Source: Spirochaetales bacterium (GTDB lineage: Bacteria > Spirochaetota > Spirochaetia > DTKZ01). From it: DNA of 6,113 nucleotides. Shown one piece after another: positions 1 through 5,766 of the stretch (its first letter is position 1; every line of letters starts with the position of its first letter). The notes beneath the pieces were generated by a model. It did no database searches. It had not been told where the DNA came from and saw nothing but the letters and a program-made list of their open reading frames with translations. Location: positions 1 to 6,113 of the forward strand of contig JAITGB010000180.1 of the NCBI GenBank assembly GCA_031280945.1. The letters run 5' to 3'. The position numbers and the translations under genes are program-made.

Positions 1-2439
1 TCCGGTTTCGCGGTAGAGAAGCTCTGTATACAGGGCCGCAAAGGGAGCGAAGGCGGGCTCATCAGGAAAAAAAGCGGCGTACTCGCGGGAGGTCTGCGAA
101 GGCTGTCTTAGGGGTTTTCCCTCAACCGCAAGGCGCATGGCAAGCAGCCTGTAGAGGGCCCGCGCGCCCTCCCTGCCGCCTTTTTCCGCCTTATAATGCA
201 GAAAACATTCTCTGCCGTAGCGAAAAGCGTAGACGGCAAAAAGCCCTCCTGCCGCGAAAATTCCCAGGCCCTGAAAGAGGAGCTTCCAGGGAAAAACGCG
301 CAGGGGCCGCAGTTCCTCTTCCTTCTCAAAAATGGGAATCACTACGTCCCTGTTGTTCGCGTCTCCAAAGCCCATGGGCGGAAGGGCAAATGAAGTTGCC
401 TCAAAATCAATCCAGCCGTACTCGGGCAGATAGAACTGTACCCAGGAATGTCTATGCGCTGTTGTAACAAGAATAAGCTCATCAAGAGGAAAATCCTGCA
501 GGGGTTTGATTTTTTCCCTGAGGAGGGCAAGCCCCCTCTGGTGCGCGGGCGTTTGAAGTTTTTCCGAGGCGAGAAATCCTGTTACAACCCGCGAGGGAAT
601 CCCCGCGAGCCGTCCCAGAACAGCCGCGGAGTTGGAAAACTCTACGCAGTCGCCCTCCCGCGTATAGGTAAGAAAATCAACAAGAGCGGGAATGGACGAG
701 TTGTCCTCAAAGCCCGCGTTGTACTGAAACGCGGAAAAACTTTTCAGTATTGCGGCGATTTTTCCCAGATACGTCTCCGGGTCATCGGGATTCGCTGCCG
801 CCGGAAAAATTTCCCCGGTGTCCGCGTCCTCGCCTTCTGCGTCCGCGCTGTCCGCCTCACTATCTGCCGCGCCCGGGGGAATTTCCGCGCCCCCGCTTTT
901 CGCGGCTTCCTTTTTTTGGGCTTCAAAAGCCTTTTCCGCGGCCTCAAGAGCGCCCCGGAGATGAGCCTCAAAAACAGGAAGGTCGCTGTTCTTCGCAAGG
1001 GGCGCTTCGAGGTACACAGCGAATTCCTCTTTTTCGCTTTCCGTAAGCCCGCGGGTCGAAGCCATGTCCTCCATACCCGCGCTGGACATACTCGACCACA
1101 CCCTGTGGGAATACCGGAAGGGCCCGTAGCCCTGCTGGAGAACAGTGGGCTCCACCGCAAGGGGGCGGTAGGGTATATATTTTTCCGGCAGCATAGAAAG
1201 GGAAAAAATCTCCTCACGAGACCTCATGCTCTCCTGTGAGTATTCACTGCCGCGCCAGGTCTCAAGAAGCCGCAGTGTGGGTAGAGTATTGAGAACCTCA
1301 TTTTCTATGGGCAGAAAACCCCTTAAAGGGTGAAGCTCCCCCTTGTATAAACTTGCCGCGTATATGTGGGCTCTTCTCGAAGCCACAACCATAACAGCGT
1401 ACTGCTTCTCCTCCCCTCCTCCTGCCCCCTCACCGTCCTCACCCCTGCGCCTGCCTCTCCCTCCCTCATCGCCTTCGCCCCCATCGCTTCTGCCTCTGCC
1501 GCCTTCACCTCCCTCGCCTCTTCCCCTGCCTCCCCCTCCCCTGTCCCCTTCGCCTCTATTTCTGCTTAAACCTTCCCCCATATTGGGCCATTGGCTTTCG
1601 GGAATACCTTCAAGGCGCGGGCCGTCCTCTCCCCCGCCCATGCCGCGGGGCCCCCTTCTGCGGTTTTGCCCGTTTTCACCTCTGTCCGAACGCAAGCCCC
1701 CTCTGTCCGGCCTGCCCTGCCCCTCCTCGTCAAGGGGAACAGGCTGGCTCTCCACCTCGTCCTGCAAAAGATTGGCGACAATGGAATTTTTTACAAAGTC
1801 CGGCGGGAGGACTATAAGAAAAAGAACAACAGCAGCGGCAGCCGAAATGCCAAAAACAGCAAGCTCCCGCCGCCTTTTTTTCCCGCGCCCGGAGGCATCC
1901 TCCCGTGGAGAAGACGGACTCCTGAAAAGGCTCAAATAAATAACCGCGCCGTGGAGAAGAAAAGCCGCGACAAGAAAAATCATTATGCCCTGGGTCAGGC
2001 CGGCGCTTCTTGCCGCCGTCTCCTCCGAAGACCTTGAGAAGCCCAGCATACGGAACGCTGTCAAGGCAAAAAAGATTTGCTCAAGAACAGCTATTTTGCC
2101 CCAGCGCGGAAAACGGAAAAGAAGAGCCGTAAGAACAAAAGAAACCCCGCCCCCCGCCGCAAGAGGCAGAGCTTCCGCCGTAAACCCCGGCCCCGCGGCG
2201 GCCCCAAAAACAAGAACCCCCGCCGCAAACGCCAACCACGAGCGCACCCCAAACCGGGGCGGCCCCAAAAAAAAGGCCGCCGCGGCTTCGCAGGGTATAA
2301 CAAAAAACCACAAAGCAATGCCGCCCCTATCGTAGGCAACGGAAACAGCAGGGTGAATCGCAGGCAGGCTAAAAACGCAAAAATACACGAAAAGCCGTGT
2401 CGCAAAAAGAACCAAAGCTCCCCTTTCCTCTTTTGTCAT
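1..2439 (-). CDS. TgpA-like membrane transglutaminase, 3' end cut by window edge
   Basis: I translated this frame by hand: it is open for 813 codons from ATG at 2439 to base 1, with no stop. The N-terminus (about residues 8-172) has several hydrophobic segments, and another at 193-212 precedes a long extracytoplasmic part. A transglutaminase-like core follows, with GDC at Cys598, HSW at His664 and WID at Asp678, a complete Cys-His-Asp triad. The flanking text (FSNSAAVLGRLAGIPSRVV and YLPEYGWIDFEAT) is typical of the family. A further membrane segment (about 715-739) leads to a cytoplasmic tail containing GKPLRQPSQTSREY, which resembles DUF4129. The order membrane bundle, transglutaminase, membrane segment, DUF4129-like tail matches TgpA. 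The protein is longer than usual because of two low-complexity insertions: Gly/Arg-rich at about 237-346, and Lys/Ala then acidic at about 505-555. The start is supported by GGAG at 2448-2451, 8 nt upstream, and by a 4-bp overlap with the DUF58 gene. The substrate is unknown. Probably only a short C-terminus is missing. Confidence 0.88.
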   Translation of the reverse strand, partial: MTKEERGALVLFATRLFVYFCVFSLPAIHPAVSVAYDRGGIALWFFVIPCEAAAAFFLGPPRFGVRSWLAFAAGVLVFGAAAGPGFTAEALPLAAGGGVSFVLTALLFRFPRWGKIAVLEQIFFALTAFRMLGFSRSSEETAARSAGLTQGIMIFLVAAFLLHGAVIYLSLFRSPSSPREDASGRGKKRRRELAVFGISAAAAVVLFLIVLPPDFVKNSIVANLLQDEVESQPVPLDEEGQGRPDRGGLRSDRGENGQNRRRGPRGMGGGEDGPRLEGIPESQWPNMGEGLSRNRGEGDRGGGGRGRGEGGEGGRGRSDGGEGDEGGRGRRRGEDGEGAGGGEEKQYAVMVVASRRAHIYAASLYKGELHPLRGFLPIENEVLNTLPTLRLLETWRGSEYSQESMRSREEIFSLSMLPEKYIPYRPLAVEPTVLQQGYGPFRYSHRVWSSMSSAGMEDMASTRGLTESEKEEFAVYLEAPLAKNSDLPVFEAHLRGALEAAEKAFEAQKKEAAKSGGAEIPPGAADSEADSADAEGEDADTGEIFPAAANPDDPETYLGKIAAILKSFSAFQYNAGFEDNSSIPALVDFLTYTREGDCVEFSNSAAVLGRLAGIPSRVVTGFLASEKLQTPAHQRGLALLREKIKPLQDFPLDELILVTTAHRHSWVQFYLPEYGWIDFEATSFALPPMGFGDANNRDVVIPIFEKEEELRPLRVFPWKLLFQGLGIFAAGGLFAVYAFRYGRECFLHYKAEKGGREGARALYRLLAMRLAVEGKPLRQPSQTSREYAAFFPDEPAFAPFAALYTELLYRETG
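1408..1566 (-). repeat. Gly/Arg/Glu low-complexity coding tract (purine-rich strand)
   Basis: This tract encodes about residues 292-344 of the transglutaminase-like protein. They are almost only Gly, Arg, Glu and Asp, for example GEGDRGGGGRGRGEGG. On the coding strand it is nearly all purine: I count about 23 purines in about 163 plus-strand bases at 1404-1566, so roughly 86% pyrimidine there. It lies just after the last N-terminal membrane segment and before the folded extracytoplasmic part, so a flexible charged linker is likely. Reading-frame continuity through it argues that it is maintained as coding sequence. Confidence 0.75.
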
Positions 2440-3842
2440 AGGCGCATCTCCGCGTAATTAATTTCTACCCTTCCCTTTACCGGAGAAGGAACCGTTTCAA
2501 GAAAAGAAACCTTTCCCCCTGCCGGAAAACCCGAAACCCGAATAAAACCGTCCGTGATTATATCCGCATGATGAAGGAGAGAAACCGCCTCCCCCCCAGC
2601 CCCGGCTCCCGCTCCGGCTTCCCCCCCGGCTTTCGCTGCGCCTGCCCCCCTTTTTTTCCGGGCCGGCATCACCATAAACACATACGAAGGAAACTGAGCC
2701 CGCGAAGCAAGAAAAGCCGCAAGCCCCGTATCGCAGGCCGTTGAAAAAATATACAGCTCCCGCGAAAGAGCCGCGGCATCAGAGGCAAGAGAAGCCGCCC
2801 CCCCGCCCGCGGAAGACACAAAAGACAGGCAGGCGAGGTCTTCAAAAAAAAGCTCAAGCTCCTCAGATGATTCCACAAGCCTCTTTTCCCCAGCCGAAGC
2901 AATATGAAAAATAAAATTCGGATGCTCCTCTTTCAGGGTACGCAGAAAAAGCATAAGACGCGCCTTTGCCCTGTCCAAAAGCCATACAGGAAAAAGTCCC
3001 GCCCCCGATGAAGGGCCGTAGTTACGAAAAACAATATGAACAAGATGGGTCTTCTCCTCCGTATGAGGCGAAATGCGCGTAATCAGGGAAGCAAGCCTCG
3101 CCGAAGTTTTCCAGTTAATATCGCGGAAACGGTCCCCCGGAGCGTACTCCCGCATATAGTAGCGCTCCTCATCGGCCTGTTTGGACGACTTTTTGTCCTC
3201 CGCGCCCGAAAAAGGGTCAATACGCAAAAGAGACTTGCGCTCAAAAGGAGCAGGCTCAATGGAAAAACTCCTGTCTATACTCTCTCCGCAGGGAAAAGAA
3301 AAAAGGCCAAAAACATCCCTCAGCCTGCACAAACCCGTCCCCTGAAAAACCCCCGACAAAGGAAACCTCATGGCAAGAGAAGCCGTCCCCCCGCCGTCCG
3401 CCGGAGCCTCAAAAAAAGCCGAAAACCTCGCGCCCGGGCCCGGAATAAAATCTCCCGCAGCCGTAAAGTGCAGACGAAAAAAATACGGCAGGCCCGCGTC
3501 CAGCCCCGTAATCGTATGCTCCGCTCCCGGAAAAACTCCGCCTCCCGAAAGCCCCCCGCCAGCCCGCCCCCCCCCGCGCACAGCAGTTACAGGCCGGGGA
3601 ACGCACCAGCCCGGAGAAAGCCGCATAAGCCGCCGCGCCGCAAAAAAACCCGTCAAAAAAAGAAGAAGCCACAGCCCAAGAGCAAAAACAGCAAGAACAA
3701 GCTCATAGGGACTCCTGTCCGCAAGGCCCCGCACAAGAACAAAGCCCCCCCCCGCAAGGGCGAAAAGCCCCCCCGCGCTTAAAGGAAAATCATGCACAGC
3801 CGTGAAGAGAATTTTTGGAAAAGACCTTGCCGGAAAACTCAT
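2436..3842 (-). CDS. DUF58 family membrane protein, partner of MoxR ATPase
   Basis: This is a 468-residue protein. Two hydrophobic helices near the N-terminus (about 22-40 and 47-68) anchor it in the membrane. The DUF58 signature is clear at residues 231-250: REYAPGD, then RDINWKTSARL. The upstream DVFGLFSF (177-184) matches the DPFGLF-type motif common before that domain. The C-terminal third resembles the VWA-like fold seen in DUF58 proteins, but I see no DxSxS metal-binding motif; the expected strand reads LVHIVFRNYG. An Ala/Gly-rich insertion (about 399-420) interrupts this part. The ATG overlaps the moxR stop by 4 bp (ATGA) and no good ribosome site precedes it, so coupled translation is likely. 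The stop overlaps the next gene in the same way. DUF58 proteins usually accompany MoxR ATPases, but their biochemical function is not established. The gene carries two G9 runs (on the plus strand C9 at 3567-3575 and 3745-3753) that could slip. Confidence 0.9.
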   Translation of the reverse strand: MSFPARSFPKILFTAVHDFPLSAGGLFALAGGGFVLVRGLADRSPYELVLAVFALGLWLLLFLTGFFAARRLMRLSPGWCVPRPVTAVRGGGRAGGGLSGGGVFPGAEHTITGLDAGLPYFFRLHFTAAGDFIPGPGARFSAFFEAPADGGGTASLAMRFPLSGVFQGTGLCRLRDVFGLFSFPCGESIDRSFSIEPAPFERKSLLRIDPFSGAEDKKSSKQADEERYYMREYAPGDRFRDINWKTSARLASLITRISPHTEEKTHLVHIVFRNYGPSSGAGLFPVWLLDRAKARLMLFLRTLKEEHPNFIFHIASAGEKRLVESSEELELFFEDLACLSFVSSAGGGAASLASDAAALSRELYIFSTACDTGLAAFLASRAQFPSYVFMVMPARKKRGAGAAKAGGEAGAGAGAGGEAVSLLHHADIITDGFIRVSGFPAGGKVSFLETVPSPVKGRVEINYAEMRL

Positions 3843-4861
3843 GGGACAGGCAGGGCCGAGGAAGAAAGAGGAGGCGCAGCTTCATCCCGCCTGCGCCGCG
3901 CAGGGTCAACCGGAACAGAATCAAGAATATCCTGAAGCACAGCCTCCGGCGGAATCGAAGGGTCCCGCGTAACAATGCGGTGGGCCATAGCCGAAACAAA
4001 AGTCTCCTTCACATAATCCAGGGGCACATAATCAAGCCCCCGGCACAAGGCAAGGGCGCGCACAAGACGCGAAATCCTCACCCCCGCGCGGGGACTCGCC
4101 GCGCTCTCAATATCCGCATGGCTGCGGGTACGCCGCACGCAGGCCACAATGTAGGCCGTAACATCCTCGTGCATCTTGACCTCGTCCACCATCTTTTTCC
4201 ATTTAATGAGGTCAAGACTATCCACAACAGGCGCAAAATCCGACCACGCATCCGCCCGGGCGTGGCGCGAAACAATCGCCTCCTCATCGGCTGCCGGAGG
4301 ATAGCCCAGCGAAAGGCGAATCATAAAACGGTCAAGCTGCGGAGCCGGCAAAGGAAAAAGATGCACACCCTTTAAGTTCATCGTAGCAATAATAAAAAAA
4401 GGGTCCGGCAAGTGGTACACCTTCCCCTCGATTGTAACGCTCTGCTCCTCCATCACCTGGAGGAAACTTCCTTGCGTCTTCGGCGTCAAAAGATTAATCT
4501 CATCGCACAAAACAAAATGCGCGAAAATCGGCCCCTTGTTAAAAACAATCTCCTGCCCCACCCCCGTAAAACGATTGTAGCCCAAAATATCCTGAGGCAA
4601 AAGGTCAACAGTACACTGAATGCGGCTAAACCTCTCCAGCTTCACATTCTCCGTAAAAAGGTCCTCCGAGTGCCAGCGAATCGACCCCGCAAGCGCCCGC
4701 GCGAGAGACGTCTTACCCACCCCGTGCGAATCCGCCAGAATCACATGCCCGCCCGCCACCTTCGAAGCGATATTATATTCCAGCTTCCGCGTATCCACCG
4801 AAATAATCCGCTTGATATTGCCGATAAGAAGCCCAATAGCATTTTTTACGTCCTGAGGCAT
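3839..4861 (-). CDS. moxR: MoxR-family AAA+ ATPase
   Basis: This 340-residue protein is a normal length for MoxR. The AAA+ core contains a Walker A-like loop DSHGVGKT (44-51), with Lys50 and Thr51 kept but the usual leading Gly and the Pro replaced. Walker B is FVLCDEIN (116-123), with Asp120-Glu121, followed by TPKTQGSFLQVMEE, the MoxR hallmark. Sensor 1 is FIIATMN (156-162), then LPAPQLDRFM (171-180). A sensor-2-like SPRAGVRISRLVRALAL lies at 256-272. The Arg usual after DEIN is Leu124, and the usual ATQNP reads ATMNL, so this is a divergent member. The Pro/Arg-rich tail (320-340) is probably disordered. MoxR ATPases are thought to act as chaperones that mature or activate membrane and secreted complexes. 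The overlapping DUF58 and transglutaminase genes are the obvious partners. The start at 4861 gives the expected short N-terminal region before Walker A. No Shine-Dalgarno sequence is seen, and a promoter sits immediately upstream. Confidence 0.93.
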   Translation of the reverse strand: MPQDVKNAIGLLIGNIKRIISVDTRKLEYNIASKVAGGHVILADSHGVGKTSLARALAGSIRWHSEDLFTENVKLERFSRIQCTVDLLPQDILGYNRFTGVGQEIVFNKGPIFAHFVLCDEINLLTPKTQGSFLQVMEEQSVTIEGKVYHLPDPFFIIATMNLKGVHLFPLPAPQLDRFMIRLSLGYPPAADEEAIVSRHARADAWSDFAPVVDSLDLIKWKKMVDEVKMHEDVTAYIVACVRRTRSHADIESAASPRAGVRISRLVRALALCRGLDYVPLDYVKETFVSAMAHRIVTRDPSIPPEAVLQDILDSVPVDPARRRRDEAAPPLSSSALPVP

Positions 4862-4867
4862 AGGAAC

Positions 4868-4896
4868 AAAGTAGAAGGAAAGCCCGGATTAGTCAA
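4868..4896 (-). promoter_or_regulatory. Putative sigma-70-like promoter of the moxR operon, leaderless
   Basis: Read on the minus strand, TTGACT (4896-4891) is followed by a 17-bp spacer and TACTTT (4873-4868). Only 6 nt then separate the -10 box from the moxR ATG, so transcription should begin at or next to the A of the start codon. The -35 box is a 5/6 match. The -10 box is only 3/6, but keeps the important first, second and last bases. No ribosome-binding sequence fits in the gap, which agrees with a leaderless mRNA. Confidence 0.5.
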
Positions 4897-5032
4897 GGCA
4901 AGAAGCAGTGTCCGCAGAGTTCAGAATTTGGGCGCAACCCTCCGCTTTTTTAGCCTTCGGCAAAAAAAGCTCACGGGTCGGGCTTTGCGGGGCTGCGCTA
5001 TCGCTCCGGCCCCACCCTTCGGGTGTGGCTTG

Positions 5033-5057
5033 GCGGATTTTGCTTCGCAAAATCCGC
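5033..5057. repeat. Perfect 11-bp hairpin with TTC loop
   Basis: GCGGATTTTGC and GCAAAATCCGC are exact inverted copies around the loop TTC (5044-5046). On the minus strand the tip reads GCGAAGC, a sequence known from DNA biophysics to form an unusually stable mini-hairpin. It is part of the six-hairpin cluster. Confidence 0.85.
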
Positions 5058-5089
5058 TGACCCCTCCAATCCCTTGCGCGCCCAGGGCC

Positions 5090-5114
5090 CCTGCCCCGGC
5101 TTCGCCGGGGCAGG
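5090..5114. repeat. Perfect 11-bp G+C hairpin with TTC loop
   Basis: The arms CCTGCCCCGGC (5090-5100) and GCCGGGGCAGG (5104-5114) pair fully around TTC. As in the neighbouring hairpin, the minus-strand tip reads GCGAAGC. No T-tract follows on either strand. Confidence 0.85.
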
Positions 5115-5218
5115 CCCGCGCCGTCGGCGCGGCCAGAAAACCCCCGCCGCAGGCGGGCCGTGGGAAGAATCGTGGCGGCTGAACACGCCCAATTAAAACC
5201 AGTGCGTAAAAATACCAC

Positions 5219-5236
5219 TTATGTGCGGTTGGGGCA
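5219..5236 (+). repeat. Left copy of imperfect 18-bp inverted repeat bounding the A+T-rich island
   Basis: TTATGTGCGGTTGGGGCA pairs in inverted orientation with the copy at 5767-5784, with 15 of 18 positions matching; the three mismatches are the central CGG. It lies about 35 bp inside the switch from the G+C-rich block to A+T-rich sequence. I see no target-site duplication directly outside the two copies. Confidence 0.5.
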
Positions 5237-5254
5237 TTTATTCTAAACAATTTA

Positions 5255-5446
5255 TCAAATGAAGATTTTGAATATGTTTTCCTTGGAATTACTTTTATTC
5301 CATCTGTACCCCTTCAAAATTTCATAAACATTAATTGATGTTAAGCATATCGGATTACCATTTTTTATTGATTCTATTATTTTATTGCGTATTTTAACAT
5401 TACCTGAAAAATAATATGATAAAATATCTGTATCAATAAATATCAT
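5255..5446 (-). pseudogene. vapC: Truncated PIN-domain toxin (VapC-like)
   Basis: This 63-residue frame begins MIFIDTDILSYYF, the classic start of a VapC PIN-domain ribonuclease, with Asp5 and then Glu42 in VYEILKG as the first two catalytic acidic residues. Intact VapC toxins are about 130 residues, so the second half, with the remaining acidic residues, is missing. A shift into another frame near 5255 continues as SSFDKLFRI, plausible as the next stretch of a VapC. That frame then runs through the inverted repeat at 5219-5236 into the G+C-rich block without recognisable PIN motifs. The start overlaps the antitoxin stop by ATGA, the normal layout of a toxin-antitoxin operon. It is most likely an inactive remnant. 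The alternative, a functional mini-protein, is less likely. Confidence 0.75.
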
Positions 5447-5667
5447 ATATCAGTCCTGCCTAATGAAAAATTATCTCTTTCCTTAATAATTTCCGAAATG
5501 CAATTCATATCTTTTTCATCCCAGATGTTAAAAAATTGTAAAATGTCTTCTTGTGTTTGTTTCAAGGGTCTTGTAAAGGTAATAACGACTTCATACTTTT
5601 CTTTCACCGGTACAGGCTCTTCCAGTTTAAAGTAGTTTCCTTCATAAATTGCTCTTATTGCATACAC
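5443..5667 (-). CDS. Small antitoxin of a VapBC-like module (AF2212/DUF104-like)
   Basis: This is a 74-residue protein starting with GTG. The N-terminal half, YAIRAIYEGNYFKLEEPVPV then EVVITF, is a beta-rich pattern like AF2212/DUF104-type antitoxins (typically xxIRAIYENGVFKPLEP). The C-terminal half (about 38-74) looks helical and charged and would wrap the toxin. In known systems such antitoxins neutralise a PIN-domain RNase and often repress their own operon. Here the toxin gene overlaps the stop by 4 bp but is truncated, so the antitoxin may be an orphan. The GTG start is chosen because a strong GGAGG (5675-5679) sits 7 nt upstream. The gene is markedly A+T-rich compared with the operon to its left and the ATPase to its right, suggesting horizontal acquisition. 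Confidence 0.75.
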   Translation of the reverse strand: MYAIRAIYEGNYFKLEEPVPVKEKYEVVITFTRPLKQTQEDILQFFNIWDEKDMNCISEIIKERDNFSLGRTDI

Positions 5668-5674
5668 AACAACA

Positions 5675-5679
5675 CCTCC
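5675..5679 (-). promoter_or_regulatory. Shine-Dalgarno site of the antitoxin gene
   Basis: GGAGG on the minus strand lies 7 nt before the GTG at 5667 and fixes this unusual start. The ATG that reads from 5663 is out of frame. Confidence 0.75.
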
Positions 5680-5696
5680 ATTTTCATCTGGTATTT

Positions 5697-5716
5697 ACTA
5701 TAATTCAAATAATTCA
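5697..5716 (-). promoter_or_regulatory. Putative -10 box and overlapping direct repeat of the toxin-antitoxin operon
   Basis: On the minus strand TATAGT (5702-5697) is a 5/6 match to a -10 box, with a poor -35 candidate ATGAAA 17 bp upstream. Overlapping it, ATAATTCA occurs twice on the plus strand (5700-5707 and 5709-5716) with a 9-bp period. Placed over the -10, it could be an operator for autoregulation by the antitoxin complex, but the sequence is A+T-rich and the repeat short. Confidence 0.35.
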
Positions 5717-5766
5717 TTTTTTCATTTTGTTCAAGCGCCTCAATATGTATGATTTTTTATACACAT

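Larger units (their letters stand above)
4944..5157. repeat. Cluster of six consecutive hairpins with three-base loops, very G+C-rich
   Basis: This stretch has no convincing gene but holds six inverted repeats in a row. They are 4944-4955/4959-4970 (12 bp, one A/A mismatch), 5009-5017/5021-5029 (9 bp, one mismatch), 5033-5043/5047-5057 (11 bp, perfect), 5090-5100/5104-5114 (11 bp, perfect), 5116-5122/5126-5132 (7 bp) and 5143-5148/5152-5157 (6 bp). The first four loops are all TTC on the plus strand (GAA on the minus strand). The last two are GTC and GCA. No T-run follows the stems, so these are not ordinary terminators. The block resembles a REP/MITE-like dispersed element, or possibly a structured RNA. 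It lies in the upstream region of the moxR operon. Confidence 0.7.
4862..5254. other. Intergenic region without a convincing gene
   Basis: This region holds the moxR promoter next to 4861, the hairpin cluster at 4944-5157, the left inverted repeat at 5219-5236 and possibly frame-shifted toxin remnants near 5220-5254. Long reading frames cross it on both strands, but their translations are Pro/Arg/Gly-rich products of the palindromic G+C repeats, with no recognisable domain or ribosome site. Confidence 0.65.

Noticed and set aside
744..1217. 157-codon minus-strand frame within the transglutaminase gene
   Set aside because: It is a shifted frame of the true gene, extremely Arg-rich, with no motif. 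The real frame carries the Cys-His-Asp triad.
448..1239. 263-codon plus-strand frame opposite the transglutaminase gene
   Set aside because: It lies antisense to a recognisable catalytic domain, its translation has no domain, and it is Arg/Gly/Phe-rich as expected for an antisense shadow of G+C-rich coding sequence.
1343..1939. 198-codon plus-strand Pro/Ser-rich frame
   Set aside because: The Pro/Ser richness is simply the complement of the Gly/Arg-coding tract. There is no ribosome site or domain.
2091..2405. 104-codon minus-strand hydrophobic frame beginning TTG
   Set aside because: It overlaps the N-terminal membrane region in a shifted frame. It first looked like a frameshift in the transglutaminase gene, but recounting the C6 run at 2150-2155 shows the correct frame stays open.
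3036..3782. 248-codon plus-strand Lys/Arg/Pro-rich frame
   Set aside because: It is antisense to the DUF58 signature region. The basic composition arises from the complement and no domain is visible.
4944..4970. Stem with A/T runs considered as a bidirectional terminator
   Set aside because: The T-run lies within the 5' arm and the A-run within the 3' arm on both strands, so no T-tract follows the stem as a rho-independent terminator needs.
5033..5157. Hairpin series considered as a CRISPR array
   Set aside because: The stems differ from one another, spacing is irregular and there are no conserved direct repeats with unique spacers or cas genes.
4412..5182. 256-codon plus-strand frame crossing the moxR 5' end and the hairpin cluster
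   Set aside because: Half is antisense to the moxR Walker motifs and half is translation of palindromic repeats, with no coherent protein.
4921..5250. Minus-strand frames of about 109 codons across the hairpin block
   Set aside because: Two overlapping frames of equal length, both Pro/Arg/Gly-rich and driven by the repeats. No ribosome site was seen. Only the first few codons may preserve toxin remnants.
5699..5704. Perfect plus-strand TATAAT
   Set aside because: No acceptable -35 box lies 16-18 bp upstream and no plus-strand gene starts nearby. The sequence is A+T-rich and such matches are expected by chance.
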